Shown: piece by piece, positions 22,835 to 33,900 of the stretch
Layout of the letters: each line of letters opens with the position of its first letter
Position numbering within the stretch: the stretch's first letter is position 1
Origin: Pristionchus mayeri
Lineage: Eukaryota > Nematoda > Chromadorea > Rhabditida > Neodiplogasteridae
Reading direction: 5' to 3'
Length of the DNA: 64,000 nt
Assembly (NCBI GenBank): GCA_036245805.1
Contig: BTRK01000003.1
Span: 42,859,215 to 42,923,214, forward strand
The notes under the pieces: model-generated
Databases searched by the model: none
What the model was told of the DNA's origin: nothing
What the model saw: the letters and a program-made list of their open reading frames with translations, nothing else
Program-made: the position numbers and the translations under genes

Positions 22835-25768
22835 GTGACAAAGGGGATCAGAGATCGAAAAGAGACCATTCTCTGCACTTTGACTGTGTCTGGGACAATG
22901 CGATTATTGAAAGATGAGTGCACTCGAATTGGCACGTTGAACGTTGGAACTCTTTCTGGAAGGTTAATGGAGGTCGTTGACATGATGATGAGAAGGCGAA
23001 TGGATGTGTTATGTTTGCAAGAGATTATATGGAGAGGAGACGAGAGCCGATGGGCGAACGGATATCAGGTTGTGTGCAGTGGAGGAGATAGTTTGAAAAA
23101 CGGTGTGGCCGTAGTGCTCTCCCGACAAATGTCCAAGTGTCTGGTGGAAGTGGAAGGGGTGAATGAAAGATTGCTGAAAGTGATGCTAGATATTGATGGT
23201 GAAAGCATCTGCATAATATCAGCATACGCGCCCCAGACTGGATTAGATAAGCGTCTGAAGGAGGAATTCTATGCCAAAGTTGGCGATTTATTGGATTCAT
23301 TGAAGCCCGAAGATACGGTAGTGCTGGGAGGAGATTGGAATGGACATGTGGGTAGAACGCCCGAGATATTCGGTGACTACAGTGTCCACGGAGGAAAGGG
23401 ATTTGGAAGACAGAATGTGTATGGAATCAGATTATTGGACTTCGCACAGCAACACCATCTAGCTGTATTGAATACGATGTTCGAAAAGCGTGAGAGTCAT
23501 TTGGCAACCTACTACTCAGGCGGTGCGAAAACGCAGATCGACTTTGTTTTAATGAGGAAGGAAGATAGATGGAGAGTAAGAGATATAAAGGTGATCCCTT
23601 CTGAAGATACGGGACCCCAGCACAAACCGGTGATATGTGATGTGCGTTTGAGAGGAAAGGTTGAGAAGGTGAAGGGAGGAATGACTCAAATGGAACGGAA
23701 GGTGAAATGGTGGAAGCTGAAAGATAGAGAGATCAGAGATCAGCTGGAAAGAGAGATTATTGTCACGGGAGCACTGGGACTTGACCCGATGAATCACGAG
23801 ATGAGCATTGATGAAGTATGGGGAGAGACGAAGGAATGTGTTCTGAAATGCGCAGAGAGAATCCTTGGTTCCACAAAAGGGATAAGGAGAGAGAACCAAG
23901 AGTCGTGGTTCTGGAAAGATGAAAATGTGCGAGTGGCAACTAAAGAGAAGAGAGACGCATTCAAGAAATGGTTCAGAAGGAAGAGTGTAGAAAGTAAGAA
24001 CGAGTATGTGAGGAAGAAATTGGTGTGCCGACGGGCTATCCACGAGGCAAAAATGAAGGCATACGAGGAGTTGTACGAAATGCTGGATAGACCTGAAGGG
24101 GAACAAGCCATTTTCCGTCTGGCGAAGTGCAGAGATAGACAGAAGAAGTATTTGAAGGAGGTAAAACTGGTGTATGCTAGAGATGGATCGGTGCTGAGAA
24201 CGGAGAAAGAAGTGAAGGAACGATGGAGACAATATTTCGATGAGTTGCTGAATGTTGAAAAGGCCCAGACACGACTTGATGAAGGAGAAATGGTTGATCA
24301 GACGATACTTGAATGGTCACTCGAAGAGGTGAGATGGGCCATTAATAAATGTCCATGGAGGAAAGCATATGGACCAGACAAGATACCGGTGGATTTATGG
24401 AAGACAGCTAGAGAGGCCGGAGTGTGATGGCTGATGAGGTTGTTCAATCGAATATTGAGTGAGATGAAGATGCCGGAGGAATGGCGACGTAGTGAAATAG
24501 TCACACTATTCAAGGGGAAGGGAGATGCCAGAGATTGTGGAAACTATCGCGGAATCAAGTTGATATCTCATTCTATGAAGATCCTTGAAAGGTGCATCGA
24601 TAGGCGATTGAGGGGAATTATGGATCTCAATCCTTCTCAGTTTGGATTCGTGAGCGGGTAGTCCACCTCTGAACCAGTGTTCCAGTTGAGTCAACTCGTA
24701 GAGAGACATATTGAGTTTGATCAAGGATTAGCTGCTGTGTTTGTCGATTTGGAGAAAGCGTATGATAGAACACCGCGGAGGCAAATATGGAGAAGCTTGA
24801 GAGATAAAGGGGTGCCGGAGTTGTATATCAAGTTGATACAGGAGATGTATGAGGGCGCGACCGCATTTGTAAGAACGCCATTCGGTCCAACACAAGATGT
24901 TACCATCAGAGTGGGAGTGCATCAAGGGAGCGCTCTGAGCCCCTTGTTGTTCATTGTCGTTCTCGAGTCGGTGTTGGGAAATTGCATGGAGACTGCACCG
25001 AAGTGTTTGGTATACGCTGACGACTTGTGTCTCGTTGATGCGGATATTGCCACGCTGGAGAGGAAAGTACATGAAATTCAAAGGCGGTTGCAAGCAGGAG
25101 GGCTCACTTTGAATACGAGAAAAACGGAATTTATGATGATTGGTGGAGGCAGTGGAGTCATGAAAGATGTGAATGGAGAACCGATTCAGAAAGTGAAGGA
25201 ATTCCGGTACCTAGGTTCGATGATAGATGAAAATGGTGGAGCTGAAAGAGACGTGAGTAATCGAATACGGTGTGGATGGGCGAAATTCAACGCTTGTGTT
25301 GGTATATTGCACGATAAGAGAGTTCGAATGAGATTAAAAGGAAAGATGTACAGATCAGTTATCCGTTCAGCGATGATGTACGGCAGAGAAAATTGGGCCT
25401 TGACGGTGGCATTAGAGGAACGATTGAGTGTGGCCGAAATGAGGATGGCACGATGGATTTGTCGAGTTAGAATGAGAGACCGGCTAAGGAATGAAAGAGT
25501 AAGAGAAATGCTCAGAATCGCGCCAATAGTAGAGAAAGTGAGAGAGAAGCGATTGAGATGGTATGGACACATGAAGAGACGGGAACCAGATCATACTTGT
25601 AGAAAGGTCCAATTGTACAAACTACCGGGAAGACGGCCAGTGGGAAGGCCGAAGATGACTTGGATGAGATGCATCCGGCAGGATTTTGCAACTAAAGGGT
25701 TAACTGAACGGCACACCCTCAATCGTGATTTGTGGCGAGACCGAACAGCTCATCCAGATCCCGCCTAG
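22835..25768 (+). pseudogene. RTE endonuclease-reverse transcriptase with two in-frame stops
   Basis: One frame runs through 22835-25768, broken by TGA at 24425-24427 and TAG at 24659-24661; there is no frameshift. The first part is an endonuclease: LQEI, SAYAPQTG, GGDWNGHVG, QIDFV and the final GPQHKPV. The reverse transcriptase follows, with FVDLEKAYD (motif A), GVHQGSALSP (motif B) and YADDLCL (motif C). The C-terminal part has YLGSMID and GRENWAL. Both stops lie between the endonuclease and RT palm, so no full protein is made without readthrough. It resembles the endonuclease-RT proteins often annotated as CFDP2-like. Confidence 0.9.
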
Positions 25769-25920
25769 CGTGGAGAGGAATCGACTACAATGCGACGACT
25801 ACTTCAAGATGAGGATAATGAAGATGAATTTTATTCCCTTTCGGTTCTTTGTTCTTTTTTGTATGACCCCCATTGTTTTCTTTTTCGACCTGGATAAAAA
25901 TGATGATGATGATGATGATG

Positions 25921-27708
25921 AGAGAGACCGGAGAAGAGAGGCCAATGAGAGGTGAGGGATGCGAGTGTGAATTCTGGAAAGCGCGATTTTTTTATAAAAT
26001 ATACCGGTGGAGGCCCGAGAGAGAACGTGAAATGGAGAGTCGATGCTTGGAATATCGAACGAGGCAAATATCCCAATAATCAAATTGTAGAATCGATGAT
26101 CTGACGGTTCAACTGAAGGAGGAGGTAAAAGGGAGAAAACAAGCCAATCAGAGGTGAAAAATTGTGATTGCCAGGGAGCTATGAAAATATGGAAATATCT
26201 TTTGTATGCCCCTTCTGTCTCTGATTTGTTCGATGTTTAGATCTTGACAAGTGTTTTGTGCTGCTAAATAATAATAAACTTACATTTCAGAATCGATACC
26301 CTAGTTAAGACTCTGGAGGCGGAGAGAAGAATCAAAAAGGACAGGTGAGATTATGTAAGAAATGGGATATCTCTATAAAAAGCGGCCAATGGTTAGTTAG
26401 TGAGCACCTAAGCGTGGTTCATTTGCTACAGCGACTATTAAACGATGTCCCAGTTGGTCAATGTGTTTATGGTGAAGACTAAAGGTAACTGGTTATAAAG
26501 TGCTCACTGCAGGGAGACTGATCTGAAGAATCAGGTGGATTCTGAGAGAAGAAGAGCCCGTGAGAGGTGAGTTAATATGAGAACTATTGGTGACTTTCCA
26601 GCCGCTTTGCACCCTAACGTTTAACAATGAGTCCGGCTTGCCGAGCCCTTTTTGTCCCTAGATACTTTTTGATTTATCGTGGAGAAAGCAGGCGCAACAA
26701 GTTTTTCATATCTTCAGTGCCGACCAGTTCAAGCGCCAGCTCGCCCAGTACGAGGGAGGAAAGAGGCAAGGAGAAACGGCGGCGGATGCTGTGGCCGCTG
26801 TTGAAATCAATACAGCTATCCACACTACTTTCCGTGAGTTTTGCTTCTTATGCTGCAATTAGACGGCATGATTGGGCCATTATGATTTGGCCGACGCTAA
26901 GTACGTGATTCCTCGCGATTTGGCTTATAAAAAACGTTGGATTTATTTCGTTTATCATTTCAGATCCGGGCAACATCCTTCTCCTCATCGGCTCGAGCAT
27001 GCGTGCTGGTAAGTTGATTTTTTACTGCCATTTTAAAAAATATTTTAATTTATAAATTTAGCAATTTTTTAACGTCCTCGTGATTGTTTTGTTCATTGTT
27101 ACGAATAACGGTTTTTTAATTCAGCCATCACAATCGATGATGCTCGCAAAAGGCTGCGTGATGCTCTGGATAGAAGCAGTGAGAAGTCACAGGCGAACTG
27201 GGCGAATAAGGTAACTAAATACGTTGATTTTTTTGCATTCTATATATTTCCTAATTTGAGTTGCCTACTCGGCAGTGCGCATTCGCAATTATCTCCCCTC
27301 GTACTCAGTCGGTAGCCTCATTGCAAGCTCACAAAGACATACAGAGATACAGAGAGGGAGAGGATGATGAGTTCGCAATCACGCTATCATTTAACCAACC
27401 ATCCTTCTAATGAATTTCCTTCTTTAGAAAGCGCGCTTCGGTTATTGCGAAGCATGCAATGTCAAGATGTCCACCAAGATAGCCGTCATCAACCATTTCC
27501 TCTCGGAGGAACACGCCGAGAAGGTTCGATCGCTTTATCCTTTTTGAAATTCGTGAACCTTTTTATCCAATTCACTTTGGGATGGAAATAATATAAATGT
27601 TTACAGGTACGTGCTCTTGGCGCGGGTGCTTACTGGCTCGCCGTCTCCAACTGGATGAGTATGATCAAACAGTGCGAGATAAATGTCCGCAAGGGAAAGA
27701 AGATGTAA
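25921..27708 (+). CDS. Array copy 7, open 3' part, 5' exons lost
   Basis: Remaining exons are all in phase: the end of a coiled-coil exon to 25951 (RRREANER), 26091-26153, 26291-26344, 26513-26566 (coiled-coil), 26718-26833 (linker), 26965-27009 (PGNILLLIGSS), 27125-27210 (TIDDARKRLRDALDRS), zinc finger 27428-27523 (CEAC...HFLSEEH, all ligands) and 27607-27708 (VRALGAGAYWLAVS... stop TAA). No stop or shift is seen. The start exon and acidic exons are missing because the second RTE abuts the broken coiled-coil exon. It could be expressed only with a new start. It is the best reference for the C-terminal exon of copy 6. Confidence 0.65.
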
Positions 27709-27844
27709 GATGAGGCGACTCTTATCGTATGATTGTTGATCTGTTCTTCATCTACCTTTTTCACTGTTCCGTTTATTTGTTCTTGTTCTTACTCGGTTTA
27801 CTTGCTTGAAAAATATCCAACGAATTATTTTCTTGTTTTCCGAA

Positions 27845-27925
27845 GGCTAAGAATAAAGTAGTTAAGAACGTTAATTGCGATGTTGTCGAATTAATCGACG
27901 TTCTCAACGTGGAATGTATCTGATG
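27845..27925 (+). repeat. Array intergenic block after copy 7
   Basis: AAGAATAAAG and then GACGTTCTCAACGTGG and ATGTATCTGATG. Stop to next start is 268 bp, the shortest spacing in the array. Confidence 0.7.
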
Positions 27926-27976
27926 TAACTCTCCATATCGCTCACATTTCGGCGAATAACAGTCTGGCAGTCAGCT

Positions 27977-30900
27977 ATGGATCGATCAACTGGCAAGATT
28001 CGCCGCCGCAAGGTTCGCATTCTTCGAAGTTAAATAATCGTTCTCTAGTGTCCCTTCCAGATAACATTCACTGTTCTCTTTCTATCCTACTCTCTAGGGT
28101 TTGCCAGAGGGTGTTCTTAATTCTGACAAAAAATACACAGCAAGTACTCTAGCACCTGTGGTTTTCCTGCTATTCCTCCTCTAATGTTCTCAAGTATCAG
28201 ATATCATCTTCTTCTGATGATGACGTTACCGTCAACGGGAATCTTACCACTCATCCATCTGTAAAGCATGTGAAGAAAGAAGCGAACGGATCAAAGCGTC
28301 GCAAGGTACTACCGACTCTCTTTGAATCTTCTTCTTTACCGTGATATGGTTTTATATAATTATCTAATTATTTATACGCTAACTATATGTTTTTTTAGAA
28401 TGAATTCATCGATGAAGAAGTCGATGGACAGTATGCTGATGTGCAGAGAGAACGAGAGGTTTGTGCATCATCTCTATCTTGTACGTGAATTTTTACAATA
28501 GAGGAACATGTTTGAAAGACGCCGGTTTGAAATATTCTAGCAGTATTGCGTCAGGAGGAAGGCTGTGAATATACTCACGACCGTTGCTGATTAACAAAAT
28601 GACTGTCTCAGCTAAAATTGCAGTCCTTCCCTCCTTCTGCCGAAGTGCTCGAACTGCGTCAGTTGGTGAAATCCATGAAGTCGCTTAATGTGGAACAGCA
28701 ACTGAACCAGTCTGCACAAATGATGCTGAATTCGAAGTCTACGCTTCTTTGTGATATGAAGAAGAGTGAACTGGAGGAGAGGTTAGTCAATTCTTTACAA
28801 AAAATTTCGAAGTAAGAACAAAGCGCCTTCGTTGTTTGTCTTTGATAGTCAATGATGCTTGATGATTGAATATTTGACGTTCTTGAAGGTCGATTCGTTC
28901 GATTACAGAATTATTGATCTGAGCACTCAGCTGGAGGAGGAGAGAAAGAAGAGAAAACGAGACAAGAAGAGGTGAGGAGTTGCGAGACATACACAGTTTC
29001 CCTTTGGGGCTCTGTTGTTTTTAATTTTTTTTTTTATTTATGTTAGTGCTTCTTGTTATCAGTATGTCATCGCCTATTTATTGCCATCTATAAGAAAATA
29101 ATAGCAAGGGAAAAACAATAATTGTAGAATGAAGGAGCTGAAGAAGGATCTTGAAGAGGAGAAGAACGAGAGAAGAAAAGCCAAGAAGAGGTTTGTGGTA
29201 TGACTGCTGCTCATAAAATATCAGTCAAATTGGGTTAATTTTTCAGGATCGGCAAGTTGAAGCTCCAACTCGCGAAGTACGAGGGTTCTTCCCAGGAGGA
29301 ACAGGCTACGGCTGCATCAAATGCAGAGGAAACCAAGCCCGCGGTCCATTTCAAGCTTCCGCGTAAGTGTTATGAGGTTGAATCTTTTAGAATAATTTGT
29401 TACTTCATGATAAATCACATTTTAGAATTGTGTAAATTGCAGTACAGCAGTGTATGGCGTGAATTTGTTACCTCTGCCTGTTGTTAATGTATATTTTGCA
29501 TTTTATGATAATTATAAGATACACCACTAGGATAATAGGAAGCGTATCAAGTTGGTGTGCACTGGTGCATGTGGGAATGAGCAGAACGGAAAGGAACGTT
29601 ATAATGATATGGTACCTGTTTCTATCGTACCGAACAAATATTGCGGAACGAATTCGGTACGGTTCAGTATCATACCGAATCTGTGTTTAGCGAGTGGAAA
29701 AACATTCAAAATTCAACTTCATGAGTCGTTATTATACTCATTGCGTACCTTGTCTTTTCCATATTGCGATTTGATTTTTTGAAAAAAATAAAAATCAATA
29801 ATTTTGCCAGAATTTGGCAAAAACGATAAAATTACGGTAGCCGGTTGTGCAAATTACAATTTGCAAAGAGGATTTGTCAGCATTCAGACTTTCCCATCAT
29901 TTTTCCACAATTTTCGGTTGTTTGTCATGTTATATTGTTCGAATTGTCGTTTTTTCTGCTTCAGCGAGCTGGAGACCCAGCGAGAGGCAGTTGGGATGCT
30001 GCTGCTCCGCCTGGAGCAGCAGCAGGGACGATTTTGGACGATAAGTTTTCTTTTCACTTCTTTTCTTTTAAATTCTTTTCTTCTCTTGGCATTTTTTTCA
30101 GGTAATTTGCTTCGAGCTGGCGTGGGGGTAGCCCCAAGTGGCCCCCACGCGGAATACGCACGTGGCAGATAGTGGATAAATTAGGTTCGCATGTTTTTCC
30201 TCTTTTTGTTGCAAAATTTATTGTTTAGTCGCTCGACAGTTCATTTATAATGATTAAAAACGAGTGAATGCGAATCTGGAAGGCGAATCCATGCCGAATT
30301 TTTAATTTGACTCCCGCATCTCGCTGTTTTTCAAATTGCAAAACGATGAAACGCGTGTGTTCGTAATATCACTGTTACTGCTTCGTCACTCACTTTACTT
30401 TTGGTTCAACTTTTCGATTGCAGTCGCGTCGGCCCCCCTGGCTCGCATGAGCGTACTCGCCGATGCTCTTAAGACCATCAACAATGCCGAGAAGCGCATC
30501 CGCCCTTGCTCCAAGGTTCGCTTTCTTTACTTCTTCTCGTGTGTTCTTCACAGGGCACGAATATTAAATCTCTATTTGGACAATTTATGCTCTACTTTAT
30601 TTTGCTTTCCTTGTGAACTCGTGTGAGAACTGGTTTATTATAAATAAATCGTGCAAATCTGTCTCTTGGAGGCGAAGCTATGGCGGATTTTTAGGACTCA
30701 CGCATTTCGCTTTTTCTTTAAATTCATTCCAAATATATCCGATCAAACACGCATGTTCCACCTATTTTTGTCTAGAGATGGTGTAGGAAATTTCTGGAAC
30801 TTCCAAGTGGTTCAGTAATTACATCTTCAGGTCATCGTCCGTTTCTTGACCGTCATGATGAAGCACGGATACATCGGAGAGTTCTAGATCGTCGACGACC

Positions 30901-33900
30901 ACCGCGCTGGCAAGATTGTTGTCAACCTTACCGGACGCCTCAACAAGGTTTTTTGTGGTAGTTTCTTTGTAATTTTTTTGCGATAAATTGTTTTAGTCAC
31001 AAATAATCTTCTCGTTTATCTCTCAACAAAACAGGGGTGAAACAATTAGAAAACAGGGGGAAATGGGAGAAGGAGAAGGGGTCTAATCGTAGATTGGTCC
31101 TCCCTTAGTTTTAACCACCTTTGCCATTTGGTCCTGCATCCTAAGGATCAGTTTCCGGCAGAGTTCTTTGGTCAGCCTTCTTTGGTCTCCCACCACTCCT
31201 TGATTCCCTCACGGAGACTCTCGAGTGTGTCGGCCTTATTCTGGGACTGGAGCCATTGCTTCATGATGGCCCAGGCCATCTCCACCGGATTCAAATCCGG
31301 CGATTCTGCGGGCCAGTCGAGGGTCTGTCATGAAGGTGTGTCATTTTTAAAAAAAAGTTTAATACCTTGATTCCTTCATTCTCGAAGTAGGCTCGGGTCG
31401 ATTGGGAGGTGTGGCACCTCGCGTTATCTTGGACCAGGATGACCTTCCCGCCATACTTCTCTCTGAAATGATTTAATAATAAGATAGGAGCATTGCAGAA
31501 CTGACTTGGACCACTGTAGATAGACGGAATGCAGCATCTTCTGGTAGACTCCTCCATCTACCGTGACCCCTCGACGGAGTATCACGAGTGGCGTAGCTCC
31601 CTGCCAACTGATTCCGCCCCACACCATAAGCTGAATATATGGAAGTGTTAAGGAGTGTCTGCGGTATTTTGAGAACTCACACTGGGAGGATGTTTGAATC
31701 GGGGCTTGACCCGACGGGAATTGTCCCCTTTGAGGATGTAGACGAATCGCCTTCTCACTCCCGACTGCACCATGGACTCGTCGGTGAAACAATGATTAAT
31801 AAACATTGTTCCGAGTGCGCGGTGGTGAGTGCAGAAGGAGAGACGAGGAGGACGATTCGCCAAGCGCACCGAGTGACCGTAGCGTATCGTTCCCTTATCG
31901 ATTGCCTGCTCCTTCCTGATCCTCTTCACCACGGACTGGGACAGCTGCAAATCATATGGGTACGGTAGCGAGTATTACGATCATTCCATACTACGGTAGA
32001 TAAGGATGATGTGATAGGGTGATCACTAACAGTCTCGTTGAAGTTTATCTGAATCTCCTCCACGAGTTCTGATACTGGCTTCTGGCTGTCTTCCATATAG
32101 GCATGGAAGATGTAGTTGAAGATCGGCCTGATCATCCCCTTATTGACAATAGAGGATGGGGTGTAGGGCCTTCTCGTGTCGTACGTCTTATGAACGATGC
32201 GGAAGATCGTCGATTTGGATACCTGATCTTCTGATTATGAACATTCGTGTTAAATAAAGTGACCTTTGTCTTTCCGATCTCGTGACACTTCTCTACGATT
32301 CTCCCGTAGGACATTCCTGAATCTTTCCAACAAATCACTTTGTCCTTCCAGGTTCGCTTCGACATCTGAAACAACGAAATGTGATAAAGTGAACACAGAA
32401 TGACAATTTAAAACAGAATAAATGAAGATTGAATAAAATCGGGGTGAATAAAGATCGTGTGCAATCATTTCATCAGAATTTCATGGGTAGTGCAGTCTCG
32501 AGAGTGATGTAATTCAGAGAAAGGAGATCATTATGCTTCCTCGGACTTCTCTCTGCATTGTTTATCTCTTCATGTTAAGCTCTTGTGCCACCATTTCGTA
32601 TCTGTTCATTCGCTTTATCAGGGGATGTCGTACTGTCTAGTGAAGATAGATGATCACTACGATATTATCGATCGCACCCTGATCAAGGGCCCGGCTCTGG
32701 CATGGGAGGACATTCAAGTGAAGATTGGGAAGAATCTAGTCGACGCCGTGTACATCAATGGAGGGAGGAAGGAGGAGATGAATGATCTTCTGAAGACGGC
32801 TCTAGAGGGAGGGCTAAAGCCTCCTCGGAAGAGAAAGCCCTTGGTCAGAGTTGTATCACTTGGTCCTGTAATCTGTAATCACCTCATATGTATGCAGTTC
32901 GATGTTGTTCATCCGCTTGACGAGGGAGAAGAGGACGATCGGTCATCTCGCCCTACTCGTGCAGCTGCGAGAGTGCCCCGTCTCGATTTCTCCCCTGTTC
33001 ATCCTTTGAAGAAAGTGAAGACTGAGAGACTGAGAGGACACTCTCTTCCCCCATTGGAAGCAGACATTCCTGTTGTACCCCCCCCCCCCCCCACCGTATT
33101 CCCTCCTCTGGGGAAGAAGAAAGGTGACGCAGCCACGGGATCTCTGAAAGCTTCCAAAAAACAATCGCAGTTCATCCCTTCTTCCTCAGGCGGTATGCAT
33201 TTCACTTGTCATTCTCATTCATTCTAGAAGCTCTTTGAAGGGCAGCCGTCAATGGGCATGATCTACGACTTGCTGGTGGGACTGAAGAGAGACTTCGAGA
33301 AGTTGTCCGATAGGCAGGAGAGATTGGAAGAGACTTGTCGTGAGATCTATAACGATACTGTTGGAGTACTACACGAGGTTAATTAGATTTGTCCACTATT
33401 TCTACTACCTAACATTTTTACTACTTCATCTCTCAGAGTCGTCGCCTAACAGAGTGGACAAAGGAGGGATTGGAGAAAGTGGAGCAGCTAGTGAGTACGG
33501 TAGCTGATCTGAAGGAGCGCCTTCCCCCTCCCGAGAAAGGTCAGTCAGCCCTACATCTACAGCAATTCCTAATCGATGACCAACTGTTACCTCTGCAGCT
33601 CCTCTCTACGGAATCTACGAGGGAGTCACTGAAGAGATGGTCGATGCCATCGACGACGAGAAGGAGAGCATCGAGACGTTCGGGGGGAAGCTCGATGTCC
33701 TTTTCTTCCATTCGACTACTACTCTCCACCAGCATCGCGATCAGGATATGCTGGAGTGGCTGATCAAGGTACTTACACTTAATCGATTAAGTCTATTGAT
33801 GCATTCACTTACCTCAGGTGGTCCTCTTTCGTCGTCGCATTCGAGTGGCGACACAGAAGGAGAGGTGGAGAGGGTTGATTCTCGGTAGGATCAACCACAA

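Larger units (their letters stand above)
22300..25921 (+). mobile_element. Second RTE-type non-LTR retrotransposon
   Basis: The element consists of a repeat-rich 5' region (22310-22830), a frame of about 978 codons (22835-25768) and a 3' UTR ending in a (GAT)n run near 25898-25921. RTE elements commonly end in short tandem repeats. The (GAT)n run passes straight into the middle of an array coiled-coil exon (from 25921), so the insertion or a later deletion removed the 5' part of copy 7. Confidence 0.85.

Noticed and set aside
23549..24232. 227-aa minus-strand frame opposite the second RTE
   Set aside because: It lies antisense to the endonuclease/RT frame, and the composition is that of a shadow frame.
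29804..30172. 122-aa frames in the Tc1-like TIR (and mirror 35260-35628)
   Set aside because: They cross evident splice-site-like sequence, and overlapping frames on the same strand are equally open. No family is recognisable.
33066..33090. C homopolymer in the companion gene as a frameshift
   Set aside because: The frame is open through the run, and all six exons sum to a multiple of three, so no indel is needed.
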